From Providencia sp. (GTDB taxonomy: Bacteria > Pseudomonadota > Gammaproteobacteria > Enterobacterales > Enterobacteriaceae): 64,000 nucleotides of DNA. How positions within the stretch are numbered: the first letter of the stretch is position 1; each line of letters opens with the position of its first letter. This document shows positions 18,022-28,584 of the stretch, piece after piece. The notes beneath the pieces are model-generated. The model saw nothing but the letters and a program-made list of their open reading frames with translations. It made no database searches and had not been told where the DNA came from. The DNA lies in contig NZ_DOEH01000019.1 of assembly GCF_003533305.1 (NCBI RefSeq), positions 102,445 to 166,444 on the forward strand, in the 5' to 3' direction. Made by a program: the position numbers and the translations under genes.

Positions 18022-20130
18022 TTACTCTGCGTGACGAATTAGCCAGCAGTTATGAATTTGACGATTACGGGCGAAATCTTCTGAACGTGTTTTGCCAGTA
18101 ATTTCTTCTGCATGTAGCCCTAGCTCATCCAGCGCCTCAGTATCCATTTTGAAACCACGTTTATTATTCGAAAACATGACAGTTCCACCACGGCGTAGCA
18201 GGCGTTTTAAATCGGTAATTAATTGAATGTGATCGCGTTGTACGTCGAAAGTACCATCCATACGTTTTGAATTTGAGAACGTAGGGGGATCGATGAAGAT
18301 CAGATCAAATTGTTCGTCACTATTCGCTAACCAGCCTAAACAATCCGCTTGTATTAAACGATGTTGGCGACCAGATAAACCATTTGCTTGTAGATTTTTC
18401 TCTGCCCATTCTAAATAAGTACGCGACATATCAACAGAAGTGGTACTTTTTGCGCCGCCAAGACCTGCATGAACAGTTGCAGAGCCTGTATAACAGAACA
18501 GATTTAGAAAATCTGCACCTTTACTCATTTGCCCTAACATACGACGCGCGACACGATGATCAAGGAATAATCCCGTATCAAGGTAGTCCGTTAAGTTAAC
18601 TAACATTTTCGCGTTGTATTCTTGCACTAAAAAGAAATCATCTTTTTGGGCTAATTTTTCGTATTGCTGTTTGCCTTTTTGACGTTGACGCGTTTTAAGT
18701 ATCAACTGATTAGAGGTCAATTCCAAAACATTCATCGTGGCTGTAATGACATCAAACAGACGTTGGCGTGCTTTACGCTCATCAACGGTTTTTGGTGGCG
18801 CATATTCTTGCACAACCACTTTGCTACCGTAAATATCCACGGCTACGTTATATTCAGGCAAATCCGCATCATAGACTCGGTAGCAATCAACACCTTGCTG
18901 CTTCGCCCATTTACTCAGTTTTTTATGATTTTTACGCAAACGATTTGCAAAATCAGGAGAAATTTCGCCAACACCTTCAGAAGGTACTGCTGCCAATATG
19001 TAGTTTTTCTGCACGCAATCGAGAGGACCATTTTTGGCCTTAAATTCGCGCTCTGAACGTAATTGCAAACAACTCAGTAACTCAGGTGAACCACTGAATA
19101 CCGAAAAACGCCATCCAGGAAAACGTGCTTTAACGACACGTCCAAATTGACTGTGCAATGCCACCAGCGCTGGCTCGCTTTCTAAACGTTCACCGTATGG
19201 CGGATTACAAACAATCGTACCGGTTATCTCAGTTTTTACTGGATTTTCAAGAGATGCTGCATCCCCTTGATTAAAGCTAATTAAATCTTGTAGCCCTGCT
19301 CTGCGGGCATTGGCGCGTGCCATATCTAATACACGTTTATCAATGTCATAACCATAAAAACGTGAAGTCGTTTCTTTAAGACCTTGACGAAAACGCACTT
19401 GTGCTTCCGCTTTTAGTTCACGCCATAGCTCCGCATTATATTTCGACCACGCGTAAAAACCCCAATGCTCACGATATAAACCTGGCGCTCTATCCGCAGC
19501 CATCATTGCAGCTTCAATTAATAAAGTACCTGAGCCACACATAGGATCGACCAAAGGCGTCCCATTTTGCCAGCCAGAACGATTAATAATCGCCGCACCC
19601 AAGGTTTCTTTTAATGGTGCTTGACCCGCAAGGTCACGATAAGCACGAACATGTAAAGAGTCGCCACTTAAATCTAAAGCAACACTGACTCTTTCTTTAT
19701 TAAGGTACACATTGACACGAATATCAGCTTGCTGACGTGCAACATCAGGTCGTTGATCTAACTTACGCGTAAAGCAGTCTACGATGGCATCTTTGACTCT
19801 CAATGCACCATACTGACTATTACGAATTTCGTCATTCGTACCAGTAAAGTGCACCACAAAAGTGTCATTAACTGAGAAAATTTCTGTCCAGTCAATCGCT
19901 TGTACACCTAGATACAAATCCATATCGCTATAGACGTCAAAATCACTTAAAGGCAATAAAATACGCGATGCCAGCCGACTCCAAAGTAGGCTTTGGTACA
20001 TCACTCGTTCATCGGCCTGAAAATAGACACCCCCTTGTGCAATCTTGCACTGGCTAGCTCCAAGAGCTTCCAATTCCGTTTTCAGTAGTTCTTCCAGGCC
20101 TCGAGCTGTGCTGGCAAACAAAGAATTCAT
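18022..20130 (-). CDS. rlmL: Bifunctional 23S rRNA methyltransferase RlmKL
   Basis: Makes m2G2445 (RlmL half) and m7G2069 (RlmK half) in 23S rRNA. The 702 residues match E. coli when the start is put at MNSLFAST; seven in-frame upstream codons (to 20151) are excluded. The N-terminal THUMP domain covers about 45-155. The RlmL half has [15 protein letters not shown] and the catalytic NPPYGERL (about residue 310). The RlmK half has [25 protein letters not shown] and the catalytic-type [11 protein letters not shown]. It probably forms an operon with uup. Confidence 0.96.
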   Translation of the reverse strand: MNSLFASTARGLEELLKTELEALGASQCKIAQGGVYFQADERVMYQSLLWSRLASRILLPLSDFDVYSDMDLYLGVQAIDWTEIFSVNDTFVVHFTGTNDEIRNSQYGALRVKDAIVDCFTRKLDQRPDVARQQADIRVNVYLNKERVSVALDLSGDSLHVRAYRDLAGQAPLKETLGAAIINRSGWQNGTPLVDPMCGSGTLLIEAAMMAADRAPGLYREHWGFYAWSKYNAELWRELKAEAQVRFRQGLKETTSRFYGYDIDKRVLDMARANARRAGLQDLISFNQGDAASLENPVKTEITGTIVCNPPYGERLESEPALVALHSQFGRVVKARFPGWRFSVFSGSPELLSCLQLRSEREFKAKNGPLDCVQKNYILAAVPSEGVGEISPDFANRLRKNHKKLSKWAKQQGVDCYRVYDADLPEYNVAVDIYGSKVVVQEYAPPKTVDERKARQRLFDVITATMNVLELTSNQLILKTRQRQKGKQQYEKLAQKDDFFLVQEYNAKMLVNLTDYLDTGLFLDHRVARRMLGQMSKGADFLNLFCYTGSATVHAGLGGAKSTTSVDMSRTYLEWAEKNLQANGLSGRQHRLIQADCLGWLANSDEQFDLIFIDPPTFSNSKRMDGTFDVQRDHIQLITDLKRLLRRGGTVMFSNNKRGFKMDTEALDELGLHAEEITGKTRSEDFARNRQIHNCWLIRHAE

Positions 20131-20228
20131 AGTATTTATTACCGATTTCAATGAAAATTGTTGCGCATTATAGCTAATCTTATGCGCTTGTCATAAAGTT
20201 GCTGTGCAACAATTATAAGGATTAAAAA

Positions 20229-21344
20229 ATGATAACGCTTTCGCGCATTTATACACACCCAATCAAATCAATGAGAGGGATACGTTTATCTCATGCATTC
20301 GCTGATATCAGCGGACTGACTTTTGATCGTAACTTTATGGTAACGACACTGGAAGGTAAATTCATTACTGCAAGAAAATATCCACAGATGTTACTGTTCA
20401 CACCCGCTATGCTTAATAATGGGCTTTATCTTAGAGCACCAAATGGCGAAAGCGCTACCGTATTGTATCAGGACTTTAACGATAATCAGAGTCCTACTGA
20501 AGTTTGGGGCAATCATTTTCATGCGCTTATTGCGCCGGATGCGATAAATACTTGGTTAAGCAGCTTTTTTGACGAGCCAGTTCAATTACGTTGGCTCAGT
20601 CCTCAGCTATCTCGCAGAGTGAAAACCCATACCGATATTCCATTATCCTTTGCAGATGGTTACCCTTTTCTATTAATTAGTGAATCTTCAGTACAAGAAC
20701 TTCAACGTCGTTGCCCTGCAAGTATTAAGCTTGAGCAATTTCGCGGTAACTTGATTATTACTGGCGCCAAACCTTTCGAAGAAGATACCTGGAAAAAAAT
20801 TCAAATAGGCGATATCGTTTTCACTTTAGACAAGCCTTGTAGTCGCTGCATTTTAACCACCGTCAGCCCTGAAAAAGGCATCAAACATCCGAATAGTGAG
20901 CCTCTGGCAACGTTACAAACATTCCGCACAGCAGAAAATGGGAATGTGGATTTTGGTCAAAATGTCATTATTCACAACACGGGTGTCATTCGCGTTGGCG
21001 ATCAACTCACCGTATTAGAAACCAAGTTAGCAGAAAAATACGTTGAGAAAGAAAGAGAAACACCCGTCGCGGTATCGACCAATAAACCACAAATCAACAC
21101 GTTGAGTTTAATCTTTGAAGGTATTGAATATCAAGGGGATAATCAGAGTGTTATCTTAGAACAGCTTGAATCACATGGTATCTCTGTTCCATATTCATGC
21201 CGTGCAGGTCTTTGTGGTTGTTGTAAAATAAAGCTTATCGAAGGGGAAGTAACACCATTAAAACAAAGTGCAATTAAAGATAATGGCTATATATTAGCCT
21301 GTAGCTGCATACCTAAAAGCGCAGTCAAACTTGCTTTAAAATAG
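20229..21344 (+). CDS. ycbX: MOSC/ferredoxin-domain protein YcbX
   Basis: A 371-residue molybdenum-cofactor-dependent protein (369 in E. coli) that detoxifies N-hydroxylated bases such as 6-hydroxylaminopurine together with CysJ. The N-terminal MOSC_N beta-barrel (about 1-120) starts LSRIYTHPIKSMRG. The MOSC domain holds DKPCSRCILTTV, whose Cys is the likely Moco ligand. The C-terminal 2Fe-2S domain has SCRAGLCGCCKIKL plus a later Cys, the plant-ferredoxin pattern. It is divergent from rlmKL and convergent with zapC. Confidence 0.95.
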   Translation: MITLSRIYTHPIKSMRGIRLSHAFADISGLTFDRNFMVTTLEGKFITARKYPQMLLFTPAMLNNGLYLRAPNGESATVLYQDFNDNQSPTEVWGNHFHALIAPDAINTWLSSFFDEPVQLRWLSPQLSRRVKTHTDIPLSFADGYPFLLISESSVQELQRRCPASIKLEQFRGNLIITGAKPFEEDTWKKIQIGDIVFTLDKPCSRCILTTVSPEKGIKHPNSEPLATLQTFRTAENGNVDFGQNVIIHNTGVIRVGDQLTVLETKLAEKYVEKERETPVAVSTNKPQINTLSLIFEGIEYQGDNQSVILEQLESHGISVPYSCRAGLCGCCKIKLIEGEVTPLKQSAIKDNGYILACSCIPKSAVKLALK

Positions 21345-21366
21345 TATTAATAGATTTGTCTATTCA

Positions 21367-21407
21367 AACACCATCACGAAAAATAATTTAGATAAAGTGA
21401 TGGTGTT
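21367..21407. terminator. Hairpin between convergent ycbX and zapC
   Basis: AACACCATCAC and its exact complement form an 11-base stem with a 19-base loop between the two 3' ends; it may serve both directions. Confidence 0.65.
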
Positions 21408-21497
21408 AATAAACTAGAGTTAAATTAATCGTTATATTTATATGATGGTATTTTATTTATTTTTACTTTTCTGTATTCACCGATCATAAACGATCAA

Positions 21498-22043
21498 CTA
21501 AATGACATTTCCATATAGTATACGCTTAGTCTTAGCTGAATATTGCATCATACGATCATTCATGATCTTAATTGGATCACAAAATCGCAAAGTCCTATCT
21601 GATAATTCAAGCTGTGGCTCCGCTAATAAACATAAACTCGCCGATATACCTGCTTCCGCAATGATAAATGTTGAATAGCAATTAGTATTCTCTAAACACA
21701 CTTGAACCAATTGCCCTTGAGCAGGCTCAGTAACATAGTGAAAGGTTGAAAAATACCAGCTTTTAGGCATTTGTGGTTTTAAAAAACGAAAAGCAACAAG
21801 ACTATTTAATACTAACTCCGCTCTTTCTTCGAGAGTTATATTTAATCTCTTCGCTTGCTCATCAAATATATAATATTCACCTGCATCTTCAATACTAAAT
21901 GGCATTTCATTTCGAGCAAAAGCCGTTAGCATTTTTGCGGGAAAACATGACCGGAATATCATTCCGTTGGCGAGGTCTAGCATCACCCTGTCATGATCAT
22001 GATCAAAATACCAACGCCAATGATCATCAGGTTTAATTTTCAT
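21498..22043 (-). CDS. zapC: Cell-division protein ZapC
   Basis: Cytoplasmic protein that promotes lateral bundling of FtsZ filaments at the division ring. It has 181 residues (180 in E. coli). The N-terminus IKPDDHWRWYFDHDHDRVML and the segments DLANGMIFRS, AELVLNSLVAFRFLKPQMPK and DPIKIMNDRM are conserved. The middle (about 100-150) is more diverged. It stands alone between pyrD and ycbX, in the E. coli order. Confidence 0.93.
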   Translation of the reverse strand: MKIKPDDHWRWYFDHDHDRVMLDLANGMIFRSCFPAKMLTAFARNEMPFSIEDAGEYYIFDEQAKRLNITLEERAELVLNSLVAFRFLKPQMPKSWYFSTFHYVTEPAQGQLVQVCLENTNCYSTFIIAEAGISASLCLLAEPQLELSDRTLRFCDPIKIMNDRMMQYSAKTKRILYGNVI

Positions 22044-22248
22044 AAACGATCCTTCAGCGATTTATCGGTAAATAAACTTTAGGATCGATCATCAATAATG
22101 ATTGTTCCAAAAATCTATAATGAGTCCTTAAATGTCCAAGTTAAGATTAGATAATAAAGCACTATATTTGACGTAAATAACCTATAACTTAAAGCATAAA
22201 GGAGATGAAACTAGTTAAAAAATAAACAATATTCATAATATAGATTAA

Positions 22249-22272
22249 AAGGGGGAATAAATAAACCCCCTT
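22249..22272 (-). terminator. pyrD terminator
   Basis: On the minus strand AAGGGGG, a 10-base loop, and CCCCCTTTT form a typical terminator about 20 bases beyond the pyrD stop. Confidence 0.85.
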
Positions 22273-22293
22273 GATATGTAAATTTACACTTTA

Positions 22294-23304
22294 TTAGATA
22301 TTATTGACAATATCTTTTATTAATTTTGGTCCATGGTAAATAAAGCCAGAATAAATTTGTATTAATGAGGCCCCAGCTTCCATTTTTTCCCGAGCGGCTG
22401 TCAGTGAATCAATTCCACCCACACCAATAATTGGCAATTTACCGTTTAATTCTTGGGAAATAAGCTTAATCACTTGGGTACTTTTTAATTGAACTGGGCG
22501 TCCGCTTAATCCCCCCATTTCATTGCAATGATTTAAACCTTGTACCAATGAACGGTCTAACGTTGTATTCGTGGCAATAACACCATCTATATTATGTCGA
22601 ACTAAGCTATCAGCAACCTGAATAATTTCTTCTTCAGTTAAATCCGGTGCAATTTTAACAGCAACTGGAACATATTTCTGATGCACAGATTGCAACTCAA
22701 GTTGCTTAGCTTTAATACCACTTAATAAATCATCTAAAGCTTCGCCATATTGCAAAGTGCGTAGACCGGGAGTATTTGGAGAAGAAATATTCACGGCAAT
22801 ATAACCGGCATGGGCATAAACTTTATCCATGCAAATTAAATAGTCGTCTTTACCTTGTTCAACGGGCGTATCTTTATTTTTACCAATATTAATACCAATT
22901 ATTCCGCCATAATTTGATTTTTTGACATTCTCAACAAGGTTATCAACGCCTTTATTATTAAATCCCATTCGATTAATCAAACCTTCCGCTTCGACTAATC
23001 TAAACAAACGCGGCTTGTCATTACCTGACTGTGGTTTCGGCGTAATCGTTCCAATCTCAACAAAACCAAAACCCATAGCGCCGAAAGCATCAATACAATC
23101 ACCATCTTTGTCTAAACCCGCAGCAAGCCCTAAGGGATTCTTAAACGAAAGTCCCATGCATTGAACAGGTTTAGTCGCAACAGATTGGCGTAAAAGGAAT
23201 TTTAGAGGGGAATTAGTTAAACGTTGGAGCTGACGAAAAGTCAATTCGTGAGCTTTTTCAGGGTCGAACTGAAATAATGCCTTGCGGGCAAGGTGATATA
23301 ACAT
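22294..23304 (-). CDS. pyrD: Dihydroorotate dehydrogenase (quinone)
   Basis: Class 2, membrane-associated, FMN-dependent enzyme oxidising dihydroorotate to orotate with quinone in pyrimidine synthesis. The 336 residues equal E. coli when translation starts at the ATG ending at 23304; a TTG two codons upstream is also in frame. The N-terminal amphipathic segment ([20 protein letters not shown]) is the quinone and membrane tunnel. The catalytic Ser lies in [14 protein letters not shown] (about 175), and FMN-binding motifs include [12 protein letters not shown] and IIGVGGIDS. Confidence 0.97.
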   Translation of the reverse strand: MLYHLARKALFQFDPEKAHELTFRQLQRLTNSPLKFLLRQSVATKPVQCMGLSFKNPLGLAAGLDKDGDCIDAFGAMGFGFVEIGTITPKPQSGNDKPRLFRLVEAEGLINRMGFNNKGVDNLVENVKKSNYGGIIGINIGKNKDTPVEQGKDDYLICMDKVYAHAGYIAVNISSPNTPGLRTLQYGEALDDLLSGIKAKQLELQSVHQKYVPVAVKIAPDLTEEEIIQVADSLVRHNIDGVIATNTTLDRSLVQGLNHCNEMGGLSGRPVQLKSTQVIKLISQELNGKLPIIGVGGIDSLTAAREKMEAGASLIQIYSGFIYHGPKLIKDIVNNI

Positions 23305-23310
23305 ATTCAA

Positions 23311-23665
23311 TAACCTATTTTCTATCTATGCGAATACATGTCTAAGCGTAAAGAAAGACACAATATTGCGCGTGCCAATACACTCGCCAATTTAGTTTGC
23401 CGAGCCCCTAATAACATAGCTTATTTTTCATTCGATAAAACGCGCTATAGACTACCTTAACTTGACGTTATTTACCCATGAAAAAATCAATAAAAATGAT
23501 GTTTGATTGATTTATCACCATTTAAGACCCCGTTAGATATGCGAGGACAACAACAAGATAAGAATAATAGGTAATAAAAAGCCCCTAAAATTTAATTTAA
23601 GGGCATAAATTGACAGTTTAATCGTTATCCCATTTAGGAAATATATAAACCTAGTTTTGATACTG
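23311..23665. other. Intergenic region between pepN and pyrD
   Basis: This 355-base gap must carry the pyrD promoter near 23310-23400 and holds the pepN terminator at the other end. I see no convincing PurR operator and no small gene. Confidence 0.6.
23578..23607 (-). terminator. pepN terminator
   Basis: On the minus strand GCCCTTAAA pairs with TTTTAGGGGC (one bulge) and runs into TTTTT. A credible Rho-independent terminator about 60 bases past the pepN stop. Confidence 0.75.
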
Positions 23666-26284
23666 TTAGCTTTCTAACGCTTTAGTCACCTTCTCAAATA
23701 AATCCCCTGAAAGGTTGTCTAATGCTTTTAATTGCAAAAGGATATTACGCATCAAACCTTGACGCTTTTCATCATAACGCTTTAAGCGAATTAACGGCTC
23801 AATCAATCTTGAGGCAACTTGCGGGTTACGCGTGTTTAAATCAACTAATATCTCATATAAGAATTGATATCCACTGCTATCTTCTGCATGAAAATTCACT
23901 GGGTTACCTGCCGTGAAAGCCCCGACTAATGAACGAATACGGTTTGGATTACTCATACTAAATGAACGATGATTTAATAATTTTCGGACATTTTCTAGCG
24001 TACCTTTAGAAGAATTAGCGCCTTGCAAAGCAAACCATTTATCCATCACCAGACCATCATGGTGCCAGCGTTCATCAAAATCAGCCATTAATTCAACATG
24101 ACAAGGCAATTTCTCTTCATAAGCTGCGGTTAGCGCAGCCAGCGAGTCAGTCATGTTATCCGCAGTTTTATATTGGTTTTGAACCAATTTATTGGCCAAT
24201 TCCTTATCGTCACCCGCAGCAAGATATTGCAAGCAAGTATTACGTAATGCACGCTTAGCAATGTCTTGGTGATCAACTCGATACCCATCAATTTTGATTG
24301 AACCATATACCGCCAAAAATTCATCATGTAATTGGGTAGCCAGTTGACCATAAATGAAATTATGAACTTCATGAATAGCAACAGGATCAATCACAGGGAA
24401 TTGTTCCGCAATCTCATTTTCTGATGGCAACGTTAAAATCAATGCAGCCAAAGCAGGATCAATTGAATCACTCAACAGCACAGCTCGAAACGCATCAATA
24501 ACATGCTCAGGTAAAACTAACGCTTCACCCTGATGAAATTTTGCAACGTTGATTTTCGCATAGTTATTAATTAACTGCTGAGCCGCATCCCAACGTGAGA
24601 ATTCATTGCTGGCATGTTGCATTAAGAAGGCTAGTTGCCCATCAGTATAAGGATAGTCAAGCTTAACAGGCGCTGAAAACTCACGTAGCAACGAAGGTAC
24701 TGGTTGACTGGTGATTTCATCAAAAACAAAAGTTTGCGACTCTTGGGTAATATTTAAAACTGAATTTACCTGATTCCCTTCGCGTTTTAATGGGATCACC
24801 GCGCCATCTTGTCCATACAATTCAATATCCAAAGGAATATGCAGAGGAAGTTTTTCAGCTTGATCTGCCGTTGGTGGCGTCATTTGGCTCACATGCAGAA
24901 CATATTGTTGCTTTTCAGGCAAATATTCATCGCGTACCGTTAATACTGGCGTGCCTGATTGGCTATACCAACGACGAAATAGTGATAAATCGACATTTGA
25001 TGCATCTTCCATCGCTTGAACAAAATCATCACAAGTCGCGGCGCTACCATCATGGCGATGTACATATAACTGCATACCTGCTTGAAACATCTCTTCGCCG
25101 AGTAATGTGTGGATCATCCGAATAACTTCAGATCCCTTTTCATAGACGGTCAAAGTATAAAAGTTATTCATTTCAATAACTTTTTCAGGGCGAATTGGAT
25201 GTGCCATTGGGCTTGCATCTTCAGCAAATTGAGCCGCACGCATCACTTTAACATTGTTGATACGATTTACTGAGCGAGAACCTAAATCTGAACTAAATTC
25301 TTGATCGCGAAAAACAGTCAAACCTTCTTTTAGACTTAATTGGAACCAATCGCGACAAGTGATACGGTTACCGGTCCAGTTATGAAAATATTCATGACCA
25401 ATGACCGATTCAATACCGAGATAATCTTTATCTGTCGCCGTTTCACTTTTCGCTAAAACATATTTAGAGTTGAAAACATTCAGGCCTTTATTTTCCATTG
25501 CGCCCATATTGAAGAAATCAACGGCCACAATCATATAAATATCAAGATCATATTCAAGGCCAAAACGCTCTTCATCCCATTTCATGGCATTTTTCAATGA
25601 CTGCATTGCCCAAGGCGCACGGTCTAAATTACCTTTATCAACAAACAACTCTAAGGCGACTTCGCGACCACTACGGGTAATAAAAACATCTTTTAAAACA
25701 TCAAAATCACCCGCGACAACCGCAAATAAATAACTTGGTTTTGGGAATGGATCTTCCCATTTAACCCAATGACGGCCATCTTCCAGCTCACCTTTTGCAA
25801 CACGATTACCATTTGATAATAAGTAAGGGTAACGTGTTTTATCTGCGGTGATAGTTGTGGTGTAACGGGCTAAAACGTCAGGCCTGTCTTGAAAGTAGGT
25901 GATATGACGGAAGCCTTCGGCCTCGCATTGCGTACACAATGCTTCCCCAGAAACATACAAACCTTCTAATGCGGTATTTTTTTCAGGGCTGATTTCATTC
26001 ACAATGCGCAAGGTAAATGTTTCAGGTAAGCCCTCAATAATTAATTTTCCGTCTTCTTCTTTATATTGAGTCCAAGCCTGACCATCGATTTCAAGGCTAA
26101 TGAGTGATAAATCTTCACCATGTAACTCAAGCGTCGAAGATTGAGGATTAAGACGTTTAACCTTACTGACTGCCGTTACTACAGTCTTTACTGGGTCAAG
26201 GTTAAAATCGAGTGCGATTTCATTGATAGTATAATCAGGAGCTTGATAATCATGGCGATATTTTGCTTGTCGTAACTGGGTCAT
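23666..26284 (-). CDS. pepN: Aminopeptidase N
   Basis: Zinc metallo-aminopeptidase of family M1 that trims N-terminal residues from cytoplasmic peptides. It has 872 residues (870 in E. coli). The substrate-anchor motif GAMENKGL lies near residue 260. The zinc site HEYFHNWTGNR with the third ligand Glu in LKEGLTVFRD lies near 297-320. The N-terminal beta-saddle and the C-terminal alpha-helical DUF3458 domain are complete. Spacing of AAGG to the ATG is good. It is divergent from pncB across a long AT-rich region. Confidence 0.97.
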   Translation of the reverse strand: MTQLRQAKYRHDYQAPDYTINEIALDFNLDPVKTVVTAVSKVKRLNPQSSTLELHGEDLSLISLEIDGQAWTQYKEEDGKLIIEGLPETFTLRIVNEISPEKNTALEGLYVSGEALCTQCEAEGFRHITYFQDRPDVLARYTTTITADKTRYPYLLSNGNRVAKGELEDGRHWVKWEDPFPKPSYLFAVVAGDFDVLKDVFITRSGREVALELFVDKGNLDRAPWAMQSLKNAMKWDEERFGLEYDLDIYMIVAVDFFNMGAMENKGLNVFNSKYVLAKSETATDKDYLGIESVIGHEYFHNWTGNRITCRDWFQLSLKEGLTVFRDQEFSSDLGSRSVNRINNVKVMRAAQFAEDASPMAHPIRPEKVIEMNNFYTLTVYEKGSEVIRMIHTLLGEEMFQAGMQLYVHRHDGSAATCDDFVQAMEDASNVDLSLFRRWYSQSGTPVLTVRDEYLPEKQQYVLHVSQMTPPTADQAEKLPLHIPLDIELYGQDGAVIPLKREGNQVNSVLNITQESQTFVFDEITSQPVPSLLREFSAPVKLDYPYTDGQLAFLMQHASNEFSRWDAAQQLINNYAKINVAKFHQGEALVLPEHVIDAFRAVLLSDSIDPALAALILTLPSENEIAEQFPVIDPVAIHEVHNFIYGQLATQLHDEFLAVYGSIKIDGYRVDHQDIAKRALRNTCLQYLAAGDDKELANKLVQNQYKTADNMTDSLAALTAAYEEKLPCHVELMADFDERWHHDGLVMDKWFALQGANSSKGTLENVRKLLNHRSFSMSNPNRIRSLVGAFTAGNPVNFHAEDSSGYQFLYEILVDLNTRNPQVASRLIEPLIRLKRYDEKRQGLMRNILLQLKALDNLSGDLFEKVTKALES

Positions 26285-26870
26285 AAGGTAACCTTATTAT
26301 GCGTTAATTCAGTATCGTGCTGTTTTGTTACTTCATACAATACTATAACAACTGATAATGTGAACGGATTTGAGAAACATTTTCATCAAAAGATATTAAG
26401 CTTTTATATAAGAATGTTGTCACTTTATCTATAACCGTACCTAACTTTGTTAACAAATCGTTTGTTTGTTGGTGCTATCCCACTATTAAATATTTCATTA
26501 CCTGTTAGTATCAATCGGTGATTAGTTCCTTTTTGTGGTATCACTCACAGTAAATTATTAGCATTCAAATTATTTGCTTAGTTCGTCTATTTTAGATATT
26601 CATTTGAAAGCATTAAACATTGATTTGAAAGCAATACATTAAAAAATAAACAGGTGAATTAAAGTTGAAATGTCCTCACGGCACATCAAGATAGAATAAA
26701 ACTTCAATCTTTTGGTAAAGTGAGTATACTTTTGCAACTTTAATGATTTAGACCCTTGATAATTCAAGTGACATGACAGCGTCAAATAGAGCAACTCAAT
26801 GACGTTTACGTGTACATGAATATGATGGGTATAACTAAGTAGATAAGCTCCGTGAGGATGCCTGCGCGCC
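26285..26870. promoter_or_regulatory. Divergent control region of pepN and pncB
   Basis: There is no gene in these 586 bases. A direct repeat ATTTGAAAGCA occurs at 26602-26612 and 26623-26633, exactly 21 bases apart, which is two helical turns and operator-like. I looked for a NadR box (TGTTTA-N6-TAAACA), expected for pncB, and found no good match. Confidence 0.5.
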
Positions 26871-28085
26871 ATGAATTTAGACGCTACACCAATTATTACA
26901 TCACTACTCGATACCGATGCTTATAAGCTCCATATGCAGCAGGCGGTCTTTCACCACTACAACCAAGTGCCTGTGGTTGCTGAGTTTCGTTGCCGTAGCA
27001 GTGAGCGCTTAGGTGCCTACGCAAATGCGATCCAACAGCAAATTAACTTGATGGCGAAACTATCACTTTCTGATGAAGAATTAAGCTTCTTACGTAGCCT
27101 GCCATTTTTCCAAGAAGACTATCTCACTTGGTTTAAATTATTTCGTTTTAACCCTGAACAAGTTAAGGTTTCTGTCACTGATGACGGGCAATTAGCTATT
27201 CGTATAAGTGGTCCATGGCGTGAAGTGATCCTGTGGGAAGTACCCCTTCTTGCGCTAGTCAGTGAAATAGTCCAACGCGATAGACATCCAAATGTCACTG
27301 ATGAAGATGCCGTTAACCAGTTAAGAAAATTACTGACTATTTTCTATAGCCAAGCATCCGAAAACCAACTTGACCTATCTAACTTTAAACTAATGGATTT
27401 CGGTACACGTAGACGTTTCTCCTACAGTGTGCAATCTGCCATTGTTTCTATGCTAAAAAATGAATTCCCTTATTTGGTTGGGACAAGTAATTACAAGCTC
27501 GCCCACGAGTTAGACTTAATACCCGTTGGCACACAAGCCCATGAATGGTTCCAAGCGCACCAACAAATAAGCCCTGAATTATCCAATAGTCAGCGCGAAG
27601 CGCTACAAAGTTGGCTTAACGAATATCCTGATCAACTCGGTATTGCATTGACTGACTGTATCACTATGGATGCATTTTTACGCGACTTTGATGAAAATTT
27701 TGCGAAGCGCTACCAAGGATTACGCCATGATTCGGGTGATCCGATTGAATGGGGTAAAAAAGCCATTGCCCACTATGAAAAGTTAGGTATAGATCCGCTA
27801 AGCAAAACATTGGTCTTTTCTGATAGCCTTGATTTGCAAAAAGCCCTTGAGCTTTATCGCTACTTCCATCAGCGAATTAATTTAGTTTTCGGTATTGGCA
27901 CACGACTGACCTGCAATATTCCTAATGTCGTGCCGCTGAATATTGTGATTAAATTAGTTGAATGTAATGGAAAGCCCGTCGCGAAATTATCCGACAGTCC
28001 AGGCAAAACGATGTGTGAAGACGATGAATTCGTCAACCAACTCAGAAAAGCTTTTGACCTACCTAAACTGGAAAAAGCCAGCTAG
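26871..28085 (+). CDS. pncB: Nicotinate phosphoribosyltransferase
   Basis: Turns nicotinate, PRPP and ATP into nicotinate mononucleotide for NAD salvage. It has 404 residues (400 in E. coli). The N-terminal [20 protein letters not shown], the central [13 protein letters not shown] and [20 protein letters not shown] (containing the His that is phosphorylated in the family) and [17 protein letters not shown] are all intact. The short ribosome site GAGGATG lies 11-17 bases ahead of the ATG. A two-part hairpin region follows the stop. Confidence 0.97.
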   Translation: MNLDATPIITSLLDTDAYKLHMQQAVFHHYNQVPVVAEFRCRSSERLGAYANAIQQQINLMAKLSLSDEELSFLRSLPFFQEDYLTWFKLFRFNPEQVKVSVTDDGQLAIRISGPWREVILWEVPLLALVSEIVQRDRHPNVTDEDAVNQLRKLLTIFYSQASENQLDLSNFKLMDFGTRRRFSYSVQSAIVSMLKNEFPYLVGTSNYKLAHELDLIPVGTQAHEWFQAHQQISPELSNSQREALQSWLNEYPDQLGIALTDCITMDAFLRDFDENFAKRYQGLRHDSGDPIEWGKKAIAHYEKLGIDPLSKTLVFSDSLDLQKALELYRYFHQRINLVFGIGTRLTCNIPNVVPLNIVIKLVECNGKPVAKLSDSPGKTMCEDDEFVNQLRKAFDLPKLEKAS

Positions 28086-28109
28086 TCCTCCCCCCTATTT
28101 TTAGCCTCT

Positions 28110-28158
28110 CCGCATAAGAATTTACATTTTTCTTATGCGGCGCTTTAAAAGCGCTTTT
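28110..28158 (+). terminator. pncB terminator (two hairpins)
   Basis: An 11-base stem CCGCATAAGAA / TTCTTATGCGG (28110-28140) is followed directly by GCGCTTT-A-AAAGCGC and TTTT (28140-28158). The second element has the T-run of a Rho-independent terminator. Confidence 0.75.
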
Positions 28159-28414
28159 GCTTTCGCCTGCTTACTATTACTATAGCTTTTGAGCCCTATC
28201 TCTATCGTTTATATTCAAATAGAAAGGTTTGTAGCGATTTTTTACTTGTTTCCTACTAAATGGCAAGTAACATAGAGCTTTGGCCCCTGAAATATGGGAT
28301 TTCGTTAATATATCCCTACTTTACTATTTTATTCGTTATATATTGATTGCTATACCTTAAATAAGGAATATCTAGCAATTCAATTTATTAAATGATTGTA
28401 ATACGATTTGAGTT
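28159..28414. other. Intergenic, no gene seen
   Basis: AT-rich spacer between the pncB terminator and the ERIC element. Nothing recognisable is seen. Confidence 0.5.
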
Positions 28415-28541
28415 ATATCCTAAATAATTCGAGTTGTAGGAAGGCGGCAAACAAATTGAGACCTAGGAGCATACATAAGTATGTGACTAGGTTCGATTTG
28501 CGAAGCCAACGCATCTACAGCTTGAAGTATGACGGATTGAG
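28415..28541. repeat. ERIC (IRU) intergenic repeat
   Basis: About 127 bases forming a long imperfect inverted repeat. The core GCATACATAAGTATGTGACT matches the ERIC core from which the standard ERIC PCR primers derive, and the right arm CTACAGCTTGAAGTATGACG matches the ERIC end. It lies about 45 bases upstream of asnS, so it is probably within the asnS leader or promoter region. Confidence 0.88.
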
Positions 28542-28584
28542 ATAGTCAAAGTAGATATTGTTAAATTAAAAGAGAGTAAATTTT

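Noticed and set aside
26285..26870. NadR operator for pncB
   Set aside because: Only isolated TAAACA-like half-sites were seen (for example near 26646), without the paired TGTTTA at the right spacing.
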